A DNA stretch of 17,333 bases from an uncultured Planctomycetaceae bacterium (GTDB lineage: Bacteria; Planctomycetota; Planctomycetia; Pirellulales; Pirellulaceae), in contig CAIYOB010000175.1 in the NCBI GenBank assembly GCA_903927685.1, positions 1 to 17,333 of the forward strand, written 5' to 3'. Every line of letters starts with the position of its first letter. Position 1 is the first letter of the stretch. Positions 7,378 through 14,252 of the stretch are shown here, one piece after another. Both the position numbers and the translations under genes were made by a program. Under the pieces are notes generated by a model. It was not told the DNA's origin, did not search any database, and saw nothing but the letters and a program-made list of their open reading frames with translations.

Positions 7378-8067
7378 TCAGCGTTCCTGGTACTGGCCGA
7401 AAATCGCTAAATTGGCGTCCTGCTCGTACAGCAGCGCGTCGTTCTCGACGATCGCCGGATCGCCGCCTTCGATCCACAGGAACGACAGTGTGTAGACCAT
7501 CGTCTTGGGCATACGTTGCCGCGCGTGCCGGAATTCGTGACACAGGACCGCGGCGATCGTCCCGTCGTTCTCGGCGAACAGTCCGCTGGTGATGGTCAGG
7601 TGCCCACGGAGGGCGTCGTACTTTGCCAGTTGGCCGATCGGGCTGGGCCCCTGCGTCGCACGGTTGGCAAACTGCAGCTTGCCGGCCTCGCGAGTTCGCC
7701 GCACCCAGTCAGCGACCGCCGGGTTGACCTCGGACAGAATCGCCAAAGCTGGCCCCAACGCCTGCCAACGCGCCGCCTCGTCCGTCCGGGCAAAGACGCA
7801 TTCCGAGTGCGAGGTGCGCCGCGGATCGAGGTTCGCCGCGGGCCGCAGCGCGTGGAAAGCCGGAATCGGGCCGTCGCCGGTCGCCAGCCATAACTGCAGC
7901 AGCCCCAACATCGCCAGGACGAGCACGCTGTACTTCAAGCAGTACCGCGGCACGTTTCGGCAATCCGCTACGGCACACTGGGCTTGGCTGACGACCCGGC
8001 CAAGCAGCGTCACGTCCGCTGGCAACACTCGCCCCGTCGCCGGCTGCCATGCTCCTGCTATGCTCAT
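7378..8067 (-). CDS. Membrane-anchored HExxH zinc metallopeptidase-like protein
   Basis: A 229-residue protein. The start at 8067 is chosen because GAGGG lies about 5 bases upstream; the frame remains open back to 8325, but that extension has no recognisable domain. Residues 1-44 are likely cytoplasmic and contain several cysteines. Residues 45-62 (YSVLVLAMLGLLQLWLA region) form one membrane helix, so the rest should be extracytoplasmic. The catalytic motif is LCHEFRHARQ (175-184), with H177 and H181 as zinc ligands and E178 as general base. A third ligand could be E208 or E215 in the segment VENDALLYEQDAN; this cannot be settled by eye. I cannot name a peptidase family. The short domain with HExxH near the C-terminus suggests a minimal gluzincin-type domain. 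The gene is divergent from the AEP operon. Confidence 0.65.
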   Translation of the reverse strand: MSIAGAWQPATGRVLPADVTLLGRVVSQAQCAVADCRNVPRYCLKYSVLVLAMLGLLQLWLATGDGPIPAFHALRPAANLDPRRTSHSECVFARTDEAARWQALGPALAILSEVNPAVADWVRRTREAGKLQFANRATQGPSPIGQLAKYDALRGHLTITSGLFAENDGTIAAVLCHEFRHARQRMPKTMVYTLSFLWIEGGDPAIVENDALLYEQDANLAIFGQYQER

Positions 8068-8338
8068 CTTGCCCTCGCTCGCAGGCACTGTGGTCGTGCC
8101 AAGATCCACTGGAATCCCACCGGCGGGCATTTCTCGTCCGTGACGCCGGGAGTCGACTTCAACACCCCCACCGCGGGACTCGCCTTCATGAAATCTTAGC
8201 AATTGAATCGGCCCGTGCCTAATGCCAGCGGCGCGAAAACAAAGCGAAAACGCAAAGAATTCACCGACTCTTGTCCAGGGCTTCACGCTTTCTTCATAAA
8301 GACGGCTTTTCGCCCGGTCATCCACGTCTACCCGAGTT

Positions 8339-8382
8339 ATTCACAGTCCGTTCACTGGCTCTTCACGAACGGACACTACAGT
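8339..8382 (+). promoter_or_regulatory. Candidate Pho box and promoter of the AEP operon
   Basis: Three units, ATTCACA (8339-8345), GTTCACT (8350-8356) and CTTCACG (8361-8367), repeat with an exact 11-base period. After a gap of 9 bases comes TACAGT (8377-8382), a 4-of-6 match to a -10 box. Direct repeats of about 7 bases with an 11-base period, placed about 10 bases before a -10, are the hallmark of PhoB/PhoP binding sites; GTTCACC is, as I recall, the conserved core in Streptomyces PhoP boxes, and E. coli PhoB units often end in GTCAC or GTCAT. The array lies about 100 bases before the first gene of a phosphonate operon. Binding is inference; the array itself is seen. Confidence 0.55.
8346..8374. 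repeat. 8-bp perfect inverted repeat overlapping the Pho-box-like array
   Basis: GTCCGTTC (8346-8353) and GAACGGAC (8367-8374) are exact inverses separated by 13 bases. The repeat interleaves with the TTCAC units and ends just before the -10-like hexamer. It could be a separate operator for a dimeric repressor or an incidental palindrome. Confidence 0.45.
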
Positions 8383-8469
8383 CTGGCCCCAGATACGAAG
8401 TGCCGAGGTGTGCTCAGGGGAGCACGAATCTCGGCGATGGATCAGAACTGTCTTGGAAAGGAAGGAACG

Positions 8470-9363
8470 ATGAGAGATTGTCGGAAACGGGCTGCGTTCA
8501 CGTTGGTCGAACTATTGGTGGTCATTGCCATCATCGGGGTCTTGGTGGCCTTGTTGTTGCCGGCCATCCAGTCGGCCCGCGAGGCTTCGCGGCGAGCCTC
8601 TTGCCAGAACAACTTGAAGCAGATCGGTGTGGCGTGCCAGAATCACCACGATACGTACCAATACCTGCCCGGAGCCGGCTCGGACGGCCCGCACGTGGAC
8701 TGCTGCAACGCGACCGAGCGAGGCGGCTGGAGTTGGTCTTTCTACCTCACGCCATTCATCGAGCAGGCGGCGGTGTTCGAGACCGAGGATACGACGGCCG
8801 GCCAGGCGATCGTGTCGACTTCGGTGATCGCCCCGTACTACTGCCCGACTCGGCGAGCGCCGAAGTTGTACGGCTCGTATGCCAAGTGCGACTACGCGGG
8901 CAATGCGGGCAGCACGATGAGTGTCTACGGCAAGGACGGCGTGTTTGTCCGCCAGTGGACCGGCTTGCCCAAAGCCGCGGACACGATCCTGAATCCGGCC
9001 GACGTGCGCCGCCGCTTTGCGGACATCTCGGACGGCACTTCCAACGCGGCCTTGGTCGGTGAGAAGCAACTGCACGCAACCGTCTTGGGCACCGCGGGCG
9101 GCGACAACGAACGCTGGAGCAACGCGGGATTCGACCAGGACGTGGTGCGTGTCGGGTACCAGACCCCGCAGCCCGACAGCATGCACCCCGACGACAAGCA
9201 GCCGACGTTCTGGTCGGACCGGTTTGGCGGTCCCCATCCCGCCGGTGTCAACATCGTCCGCGTCGACGGGTCGGTCGACATCGTCTCGTACGACGTCGAT
9301 CCCACCGTCTGGTTGCAGTTCTGCACGATCGCCGACGGCAATCCCATCCCGACCAAGTTCTGA
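8470..9363 (+). CDS. DUF1559 protein with type IV pilin-like N-terminus, first gene of the AEP operon
   Basis: A 297-residue pseudopilin-like protein of the family greatly expanded in planctomycetes. The ATG at 8470 follows AGGAAGGA by a few bases, a strong ribosome site; the upstream open frame lacks one. Residues 9-35 are the prepilin signature: [16 protein letters not shown], where cleavage would leave Phe at +1 with Glu at +5, then a continuous hydrophobic helix ending LLLPAIQ. The next segment, [19 protein letters not shown], is typical of DUF1559. The C-terminal head contains [28 protein letters not shown] and DPTVWLQ, also family hallmarks. The protein should sit in the inner membrane, possibly assembled into a pseudopilus, but no molecular function is proven. 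Its place as first gene of a phosphonate operon, behind a Pho-box-like site, is notable. Confidence 0.9.
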   Translation: MRDCRKRAAFTLVELLVVIAIIGVLVALLLPAIQSAREASRRASCQNNLKQIGVACQNHHDTYQYLPGAGSDGPHVDCCNATERGGWSWSFYLTPFIEQAAVFETEDTTAGQAIVSTSVIAPYYCPTRRAPKLYGSYAKCDYAGNAGSTMSVYGKDGVFVRQWTGLPKAADTILNPADVRRRFADISDGTSNAALVGEKQLHATVLGTAGGDNERWSNAGFDQDVVRVGYQTPQPDSMHPDDKQPTFWSDRFGGPHPAGVNIVRVDGSVDIVSYDVDPTVWLQFCTIADGNPIPTKF

Positions 9364-9395
9364 GACACCGACGGCCTTCTCGAAAGGAATCACTT

Positions 9396-9575
9396 ATGCG
9401 TAAGTTTGTGACGTGTTTGCTGGGGATCGTTCTGCTGGGCGTGATGGGCTGCGGCGGCGAACAGGAGTCGCCGCGCGAGCCGGGCGCCGTGAGCGAAGAT
9501 GAGATCCGCAAGATGGACCAAGAGCAACAGGCGGTCGATGCGGCCGAGCGGGAACAGCGGAAGTCACAGCCGTGA
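9396..9575 (+). CDS. Small predicted lipoprotein, 59 residues
   Basis: The frame begins at an ATG 8 bases after AAAGGA, and reads MRKFVTCLLGIVLLGVMGC, a short signal peptide with a good lipobox (VMG|C19). The mature part is about 40 residues, very polar and acidic with Glu/Gln/Lys runs (DEIRKMDQEQQAVDAA), probably one helix. It lies 32 bases after the DUF1559 gene, and its TGA overlaps the GTG start of the permease (GTGA, 9572-9575), so permease translation is probably coupled to it. DUF1559 genes in planctomycetes are often followed by small lipoproteins, and this pair fits that habit. No function is known; an accessory to the pseudopilin or to the permease is a guess. Confidence 0.78.
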   Translation: MRKFVTCLLGIVLLGVMGCGGEQESPREPGAVSEDEIRKMDQEQQAVDAAEREQRKSQP

Positions 9576-10963
9576 ACGAGCGGCCGGTTGGCGAGTCCCG
9601 ACTGCCCGCTGCCGCGGTGACGGGCGCCACGCTACCGCAGGCGAGAACTGCGGCTGGCGCCCCAAGTCCCAGCGCACCGGCGCCTCGTCGGCTGGCCTTG
9701 TCTCTGTGGTGTGTGGCGGCCGCGTTCGGCACCTACTTCTGCATGTACGCGTTTCGCAAGCCGTTCACCGCGGCCGAATACGGCGGCTATGCCCTGGCAG
9801 GCTGGGAGTTCAAGACGGTCTTGGTGGCCACCCAGATCCTGGGCTACACAATTTCCAAGTTCATCGGGATCAAAGTCATCGCCGAAATGGATGCCCGCCG
9901 CCGGGCCGTGGCGATCCTGGTCCTGATCGGCAGCGCACAGGCGGCGCTGTTGCTGTTTGCCCTCATCCCGGCACCGTACAACTTCGTCTGCCTGTTCTTC
10001 AACGGCCTGCCCCTGGGGATGGTGTTCGGGCTGGTCTTGGGCTTCCTCGAAGGCCGCCGGATGACCGAGGCGCTGAACGCCGGGCTGTGCGCCAGCTTCA
10101 TTCTCGCCGACGGAGTGACCAAGTCTGTGGGCGCGTACCTGCTGGAGTGGGGCGTCAGCCAGTTCTGGATGCCGTTCCTGGCCGGGCTTCTATTCCTTCC
10201 GCCGCTGGCCTTGGGAGTCTGGATGCTGGCCCGGATTCCGCCTCCGGACGCGGCGGATGTTGCGCACCGCAGCGTGCGCTTGCCCATGAACCGGGCGGCG
10301 CGGTGGCAGTTCTTCCGCCGTTATGCGACCGGCTTGACCCTGATCGTCCTGCTGTATCTGCTGGTGACCGTGCTCCGCAGCATCCGTGCGGATTTCGCCG
10401 CCGAGATCTGGCGGGGACTGGGGATCACTCAGCAGCCCAGCGTGTTCACGAGTTCCGAGATGTGGGTGGCGTTGGGTGTGATGCTGGTTAACGGCCTGAG
10501 CGTCCTGATCCTCGACAACCGGCGGGCGTTCTTTGCCGCGCTGGGGACGTGCGGAGCGGGACTCTTGCTGCTGGCGGTCGCCCTGCTGGGACACGCCGGC
10601 GGTTGGCTGAGCGGCTTTGCCTTCATGGTTCTGACCGGATTGGGATTGTATCTGCCGTATGTGGCAGTGCACACGACTATCTTTGAGCGGTTGATCGCGA
10701 TGACCCGCGATCGGGGCAACATCGGCTACTTGATGTACTTGGCCGATGCCTTCGGATACCTGGGCTACGTGGCGGTGATGTTCGGCAAGGGCGCGTTGGC
10801 GCAGCGGGCGCAGTTCCTCGACTTCTTCCTGGCGACGTGCGGGATCATCACGGCCGTAGCCGCCTTGTTGCTGGTCGGAGTGGGATGGTACTTTTTCGAC
10901 CATCGGACAACATCCGTTGCGACAGAACCGGCCCTGGCGGGCGAACCCGCCGCGGGACGGTGA
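9572..10963 (+). CDS. 12-helix MFS permease (DUF5690-like), candidate AEP transporter
   Basis: A 463-residue membrane protein starting at a GTG that overlaps the preceding stop by 4 bases. After a 40-residue Pro/Ala-rich cytoplasmic tail I count 12 hydrophobic helices (about 42-61, 81-101, 112-132, 137-158, 168-190, 199-220, 250-268, 295-313, 318-338, 345-368, 388-406, 415-441). I recognise it as the DUF5690 type. Helix 1 has YAFRKPF (59-65) and helix 2 has YTISKFIG (92-99). Aligned by eye from memory, these match YLVRKNF and YGFSKFIMG of E. coli GlpT, the glycerol-3-phosphate:phosphate antiporter. R62, K96 and R269 (TVLRSIRADF, helix 7) fall on GlpT R45, K80 and R269, which surround phosphate. 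With phnX and phnW in the same operon and no ABC transporter, uptake of AEP, perhaps in exchange for phosphate, is the natural inference. Confidence 0.8.
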   Translation: MNERPVGESRLPAAAVTGATLPQARTAAGAPSPSAPAPRRLALSLWCVAAAFGTYFCMYAFRKPFTAAEYGGYALAGWEFKTVLVATQILGYTISKFIGIKVIAEMDARRRAVAILVLIGSAQAALLLFALIPAPYNFVCLFFNGLPLGMVFGLVLGFLEGRRMTEALNAGLCASFILADGVTKSVGAYLLEWGVSQFWMPFLAGLLFLPPLALGVWMLARIPPPDAADVAHRSVRLPMNRAARWQFFRRYATGLTLIVLLYLLVTVLRSIRADFAAEIWRGLGITQQPSVFTSSEMWVALGVMLVNGLSVLILDNRRAFFAALGTCGAGLLLLAVALLGHAGGWLSGFAFMVLTGLGLYLPYVAVHTTIFERLIAMTRDRGNIGYLMYLADAFGYLGYVAVMFGKGALAQRAQFLDFFLATCGIITAVAALLLVGVGWYFFDHRTTSVATEPALAGEPAAGR

Positions 10964-10981
10964 ATACACGGAGGACGGGAG

Positions 10982-12100
10982 ATGAAACAAACCGATTCCA
11001 GGGACTTGGCGACCGCTGCTCCGGGCGGCGTGCGAGCCGGTCGAGCGGCGGTCTTCACCGGCGTCGGGCGGCCGCTCGAACTGCAGACCATGCCCGTGCC
11101 GGAGCCGAAGACGGGCGAGATCCTTGTGCGCGTACTCGGCTGCACCGTGTGTGGGAGCGACGTCCACACCTGCTTGGGCCGGCGGACGACGCCCTTGCCG
11201 GCGATTCTCGGTCACGAGATCCTCGGCCGGATCGAAGCCTTCGGAACGGCGGCGCCGCGCCGGGATGCCCGCGGCCGGCCGTTGAACGCGGGGGATCGCG
11301 TCACCTGGTCGCTGGTGGCCAGTTGCGGGGCCTGTTTCTATTGCCGTCGCGGCCTGCCGCAGAAGTGCACGCAGGCGTTCAAGTACGGGCACCAGGCCCT
11401 GCAAGCGGAACTTGGACCGCGGGGCGGACTGGCCGACTACTGCCTGCTCGCGCCGGGAACCGCGGTGGTGCGGCCGGACGAGACGCTCAGCGACGAAGCG
11501 GCCTGCCCGGCCAACTGCGGGACCGCGACGATGATCGCGGCGGCCGAAGCGGCCGGGGACGTGCGCGACCGTTGCGTCGTAGTGCTGGGCGCCGGACTGC
11601 TCGGCCTGACCGGCTGTGCCCTGGCCCGCAGCCGCGGTGCGGCCGAGGTGATCCTGGCAGACACCCAGGCGAGCCGTCTGGCACGGGGCGAGATGTTCGG
11701 CGCCACGCGGATCGTGGCTGCCGACCAATTGGCCGCCGACGTCAAGTCGGCGACGAGCGGCTACGGCGCCGACGTGATCATCGACACGGCCGGCGTGCCG
11801 GAAGCCTTTGAGGCCGGTTTTCCGCTGCTCCGGCTGGGCGGCACGTTCGTCCTGGTCGGCGCGGTGTTCCCGGCGCGGGCCGTCGACCTGCACGTCGAAC
11901 GCATCGTCCGCAGGAACCTGCGGCTGTGCGGCATTCACAACTACCTGCCGGAACAACTCGTCCGGGCGCTCGAGTTCCTGGAGCGTCGCGAGTTTCCGTG
12001 GGACACGCTGGTGTCGCAATGGCTGCCGCTGGCCGAGGCCCAGCGGGCGTTTCAGCGGGCGCAGGACCCGGCGGTCGTGCGCGTCGGCGTGCGGCCGTAG
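10982..12100 (+). CDS. Zinc alcohol dehydrogenase, phosphonate-catabolism associated (HpnZ-like)
   Basis: A 372-residue medium-chain dehydrogenase with a GGAGGA ribosome site 6 bases before its ATG. Catalytic zinc residues are C57 (TVCGSDVH), with H78 and E79 in GHE. The structural zinc loop is C115, C118, C121 and C129 (SCGACFYCRRG...KC). The Rossmann nucleotide loop is VLGAGLLGL (201-209), followed by an acidic residue at the end of the second strand (VILAD), pointing to NAD rather than NADP. The closest group I know is the 'putative phosphonate catabolism associated alcohol dehydrogenase' set (TIGR03366), found beside AEP genes. Its substrate is unproven. It might oxidise a hydroxyphosphonate into the pathway, interconvert phosphonoacetaldehyde and 2-hydroxyethylphosphonate, or reduce the acetaldehyde released by PhnX. 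Confidence 0.88.
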   Translation: MKQTDSRDLATAAPGGVRAGRAAVFTGVGRPLELQTMPVPEPKTGEILVRVLGCTVCGSDVHTCLGRRTTPLPAILGHEILGRIEAFGTAAPRRDARGRPLNAGDRVTWSLVASCGACFYCRRGLPQKCTQAFKYGHQALQAELGPRGGLADYCLLAPGTAVVRPDETLSDEAACPANCGTATMIAAAEAAGDVRDRCVVVLGAGLLGLTGCALARSRGAAEVILADTQASRLARGEMFGATRIVAADQLAADVKSATSGYGADVIIDTAGVPEAFEAGFPLLRLGGTFVLVGAVFPARAVDLHVERIVRRNLRLCGIHNYLPEQLVRALEFLERREFPWDTLVSQWLPLAEAQRAFQRAQDPAVVRVGVRP

Positions 12101-12115
12101 GCGGGAGGAGAAAGG

Positions 12116-12280
12116 ATGCCTGTGGTGCCGCGGAAAAAGCCCTCCCCGGCCGCTACCGCGTCCGACCCTCCCGCAAGCGGGAGGGTGAAGTGCGTGACTG
12201 CGACCGAATCTGCTGCCAGCGGGAGGGGGAAGCACTGGGCGGCTGTTTGTTATGGCACGTTTAAATCTGGAGAGAATTGA
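12116..12280 (+). CDS. Small open frame with a strong ribosome site between the dehydrogenase and phnX
   Basis: A 54-codon frame starts MPVVPRKKPSPAATASDPP and ends 2 bases before the phnX ATG. Its start follows GGAGGAG by 5 bases, the best ribosome site in the operon. The product is basic and low in complexity, with SGRVK and SGRGK arising from two copies of GCGGGAGGG in the DNA, so it is likely to be repeat-derived. It could be a translated spacer that keeps ribosomes moving into phnX, or a relic: the strong ribosome site may once have served phnX before the repeat was inserted. No homologue is recognised. Confidence 0.3.
   Translation: MPVVPRKKPSPAATASDPPASGRVKCVTATESAASGRGKHWAAVCYGTFKSGEN
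12165..12186. repeat. Perfect 10-bp palindromic hairpin, dispersed-repeat-like
   Basis: ACCCTCCCGC (12165-12174) and GCGGGAGGGT (12177-12186) are exact inverses around AA. A further GCGGGAGGG copy lies at 12219-12227 and CCCTCCCC at 12140-12147. This composition resembles the short GC-rich dispersed palindromes common in planctomycete genomes. In the mRNA it would form a stable hairpin about 100 bases before phnX, where it could tune expression of phnX/phnW or protect mRNA ends. Confidence 0.6.
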
Positions 12281-12282
12281 GC

Positions 12283-13119
12283 ATGAAATCGACGTTTGAG
12301 TTTCGCCGCAGCTATCGCGGCCCGGTCCAGGCGGTGATCTTCGATTGGGCCGGTACGACCGTGGACTACGGCTGCCGGGCTCCGACCGAGGTCTTTCGCA
12401 ATGTGTTCGCGCAGGCCGGCGTCGAAATCACGGTGGGCGAAGCCCGCGGCCCGATGGGCACCTACAAGAAGGATCACATCCGGACCTTGCTGCAGCTGCC
12501 GGCTGTGGCAGAACGCTGGCGGAACGTCCACGGCCGGTTGCCGGACGAGAGCGACGTCGAGCGGCTGTACGTCCAGTTCGAGCCGCTGCAGATCGCCAGC
12601 GTTACGCAATACGCCGACGTGATTCCCGGCGTGTGCGAGACCGTGGCCTGGCTCCGCAATCGCGGCATCCGCATCGGGTCCAGCACGGGCTATACGACAG
12701 CCATGATGGAACCGCTCGTCGCTGCCGCCCGGCAAAACGGCTATGCGCCGGACGAAGTCGTCACGATGTCCGACGTCCCCGCCGGCCGGCCCGCTCCTTG
12801 GATGTGCTTCGAGAACGTCCGGCGACTGGGCGTCTACCCGATGGAGGCGGTGGTGGTGGTGGACGACACGCCGGTGGGCATCGAAACCGGGCTGAACGCG
12901 GGCGGCTGGACCGTGGCGGTGGTGAAGACGGGCAACGAATTGGGGCTGTCGCGGGAAGCGGTCGAAGCTTTGGACGCAGCCGAATTGCGGCGCCGGCTCG
13001 ACCTAGCCTCGGTCCGCCTGGCGCGGGCCGGAGCGCACTATGTGCTCGACAGCGTCGCGGACCTGCCGGCGTGCGTCGACGATGTGGAACGTCGGCTGCG
13101 GCAGGGGGAAAAGCCATGA
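12283..13119 (+). CDS. phnX: Phosphonoacetaldehyde hydrolase (phosphonatase)
   Basis: A 278-residue HAD-superfamily enzyme that splits phosphonoacetaldehyde into acetaldehyde and phosphate. The ATG at 12283 is preferred to an in-frame TTG at 12277 because GGAGAG lies 8 bases before it. The nucleophile is D21 in IFDWAGTTVD (19-28), with Ala in place of the usual HAD acid at +2, as in known phosphonatases. The Schiff-base lysine is K62 in GPMGTYKKDHIR, the cap-domain motif unique to PhnX. SSTGY (about 134-138) is HAD motif II. DVPAGRPAPW carries the substrate-loop residues, and VVDDTPVGIETGLNAGGWTV is the Mg-binding motif. The stop overlaps the phnW start (ATGA, 13116-13119). Together with phnW it forms the complete two-step AEP-to-phosphate pathway. 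Confidence 0.97.
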   Translation: MKSTFEFRRSYRGPVQAVIFDWAGTTVDYGCRAPTEVFRNVFAQAGVEITVGEARGPMGTYKKDHIRTLLQLPAVAERWRNVHGRLPDESDVERLYVQFEPLQIASVTQYADVIPGVCETVAWLRNRGIRIGSSTGYTTAMMEPLVAAARQNGYAPDEVVTMSDVPAGRPAPWMCFENVRRLGVYPMEAVVVVDDTPVGIETGLNAGGWTVAVVKTGNELGLSREAVEALDAAELRRRLDLASVRLARAGAHYVLDSVADLPACVDDVERRLRQGEKP

Positions 13120-14252
13120 CGGCCTTTGCACAACTGCCCCGCTCGCCGCTGGACAAACTCCTGTTCACCCCCGGCCCGCTGACGACCAGCATGACGGTCA
13201 AGCAAGCCATGTTGCGCGACTTGGGGTCGCGCGACCACGAGTTCCGGCGGATCATCGTCGACGTCCGCGAGCGTCTCCTGGCCGTCGCCGGCCTCACGCG
13301 GGCTGAAGGCTACGAGGCAATTCCGCTGCAGGGTTGCGGCACGATGGGGCTGGAAGCGGTTCTGACGTCCACGCTGCCGCCCCGGGGAAAACTGCTGGTG
13401 CTGATCAACGGAGCGTACGGCGAGCGGATCTTCCGGATGGTCCAGTTGCTGCCCGGAATCGAGCCCCTCGCCTATCGGGTGCCGGAAGACCAGACGTTCG
13501 ACGCGGCCGAAGTCGAGCGGCGTTTGGCCGCGGACTCGGCGATCGCGATGGTCGTCGTCGTTCATTGCGAAACGACGACGGGGATCCTGAATCCGCTGGT
13601 TCCCGTGGGCCAAGTCGTCCGGCGGCACGGCCGGCGGTTCTTCGTGGATTCGATGAGCGCTTTGGGTGGCGTGGAGTTCGATTTCCGTGGCTGCGGCATC
13701 GACTATCTGGTCTCCTCGGCGAATAAGTGCATCGAAGGCGTGCCGGGATTCTCCTTCGTCCTTTGCCGCCGCGAGGCATTGGAGTCGGCGGCCGGCCGGG
13801 CGCGGAGCCTGAGCCTGGATCTGCTGGCGCAGCTCCGCGGCTTCGAAGCGGACGGGCAGTTCCTGTACACGCCGCCGACCCACGCCTTGCTGGCCTTCCA
13901 CCGAGCCTTGGCGGAGCTGACGCTCGAGGGCGGCGTGCCGGCCAGGGCCGCCCGCTATGCCCGCAACCAACATGTGCTAGTCGACGGGATGCGGTCCCTG
14001 GGCTTCGAGACCTTTGTCCCCGACGCCCTGCAAAGCTCCATCATCACCACGTTCCGGAACCCCGTGCTTCCCGGGTTCACCTTTCAGGCGTTCTACGACC
14101 GGCTGGAGGAACACGGTTTCGTGATCTACGGCGGGAAGGTGCTCCATCAGGCCACGTTCCGGATCGGCACGATTGGCAGGCTGTTCGAGACGGACATCCG
14201 CGCGTTGCTCGCCGCGATCCGCCAGACGCTGGCCGAGCTTTCTTCACAATAA
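13116..14252 (+). CDS. phnW: 2-aminoethylphosphonate--pyruvate transaminase
   Basis: A 378-residue class V aminotransferase converting AEP and pyruvate into phosphonoacetaldehyde and alanine. The ATG at 13116 overlaps the phnX stop by 4 bases, and AGGGGGA lies just upstream, so translation is coupled; a much longer open frame upstream is only a shadow of phnX. LLFTPGPLTTS (15-25) is the conserved N-terminal motif, QGCGTMGLE (72-80) the PLP-phosphate loop, HCETTTGILNP (150-160) the substrate/cofactor segment and FFVDSMS (176-182) holds D178 for the pyridine nitrogen. The Schiff-base lysine is K204 in SANKCIEGVPGF. YGGKVLHQATFRIGTIG near the C-terminus is also typical. Length is normal for the family (about 365-380). 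The last codons overlap the first unit of a second Pho-box-like array. Confidence 0.97.
   Translation: MTAFAQLPRSPLDKLLFTPGPLTTSMTVKQAMLRDLGSRDHEFRRIIVDVRERLLAVAGLTRAEGYEAIPLQGCGTMGLEAVLTSTLPPRGKLLVLINGAYGERIFRMVQLLPGIEPLAYRVPEDQTFDAAEVERRLAADSAIAMVVVVHCETTTGILNPLVPVGQVVRRHGRRFFVDSMSALGGVEFDFRGCGIDYLVSSANKCIEGVPGFSFVLCRREALESAAGRARSLSLDLLAQLRGFEADGQFLYTPPTHALLAFHRALAELTLEGGVPARAARYARNQHVLVDGMRSLGFETFVPDALQSSIITTFRNPVLPGFTFQAFYDRLEEHGFVIYGGKVLHQATFRIGTIGRLFETDIRALLAAIRQTLAELSSQ

Larger units (their letters stand above)
8068..8469. other. 402-base divergent regulatory region upstream of the AEP operon
   Basis: No convincing gene lies here. The left part (8068-8325) could be an N-terminal extension of the peptidase, but a ribosome site at 8068-8080 argues for the shorter form. 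The right part (8200-8400) has lower GC and holds five TTCAC pentamers on the plus strand (8260, 8282, 8340, 8351, 8362); the last three form the Pho-box-like array. A second weak promoter, TTGTCC (8271-8276) and CATAAA (8295-8300) with an 18-base spacer, is possible. Confidence 0.6.

Noticed and set aside
10190..12235. Very long minus-strand open frame (681 codons) antisense to the permease and dehydrogenase genes
   Set aside because: High-GC mirror of two well-supported genes; composition is Arg/Gln/His/Pro-rich with no domain, no ribosome site and no membrane or catalytic motif.
12101..12282. Riboswitch or attenuator before phnX
   Set aside because: The hairpin fits a dispersed palindrome; no known aptamer core and no mutually exclusive terminator with T-tract can be seen.
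12345..13115. N-terminal extension of phnW reading through phnX in another frame
   Set aside because: phnX motifs lie in the other frame and phnW has a proper start at 13116 with a ribosome site and normal family length.
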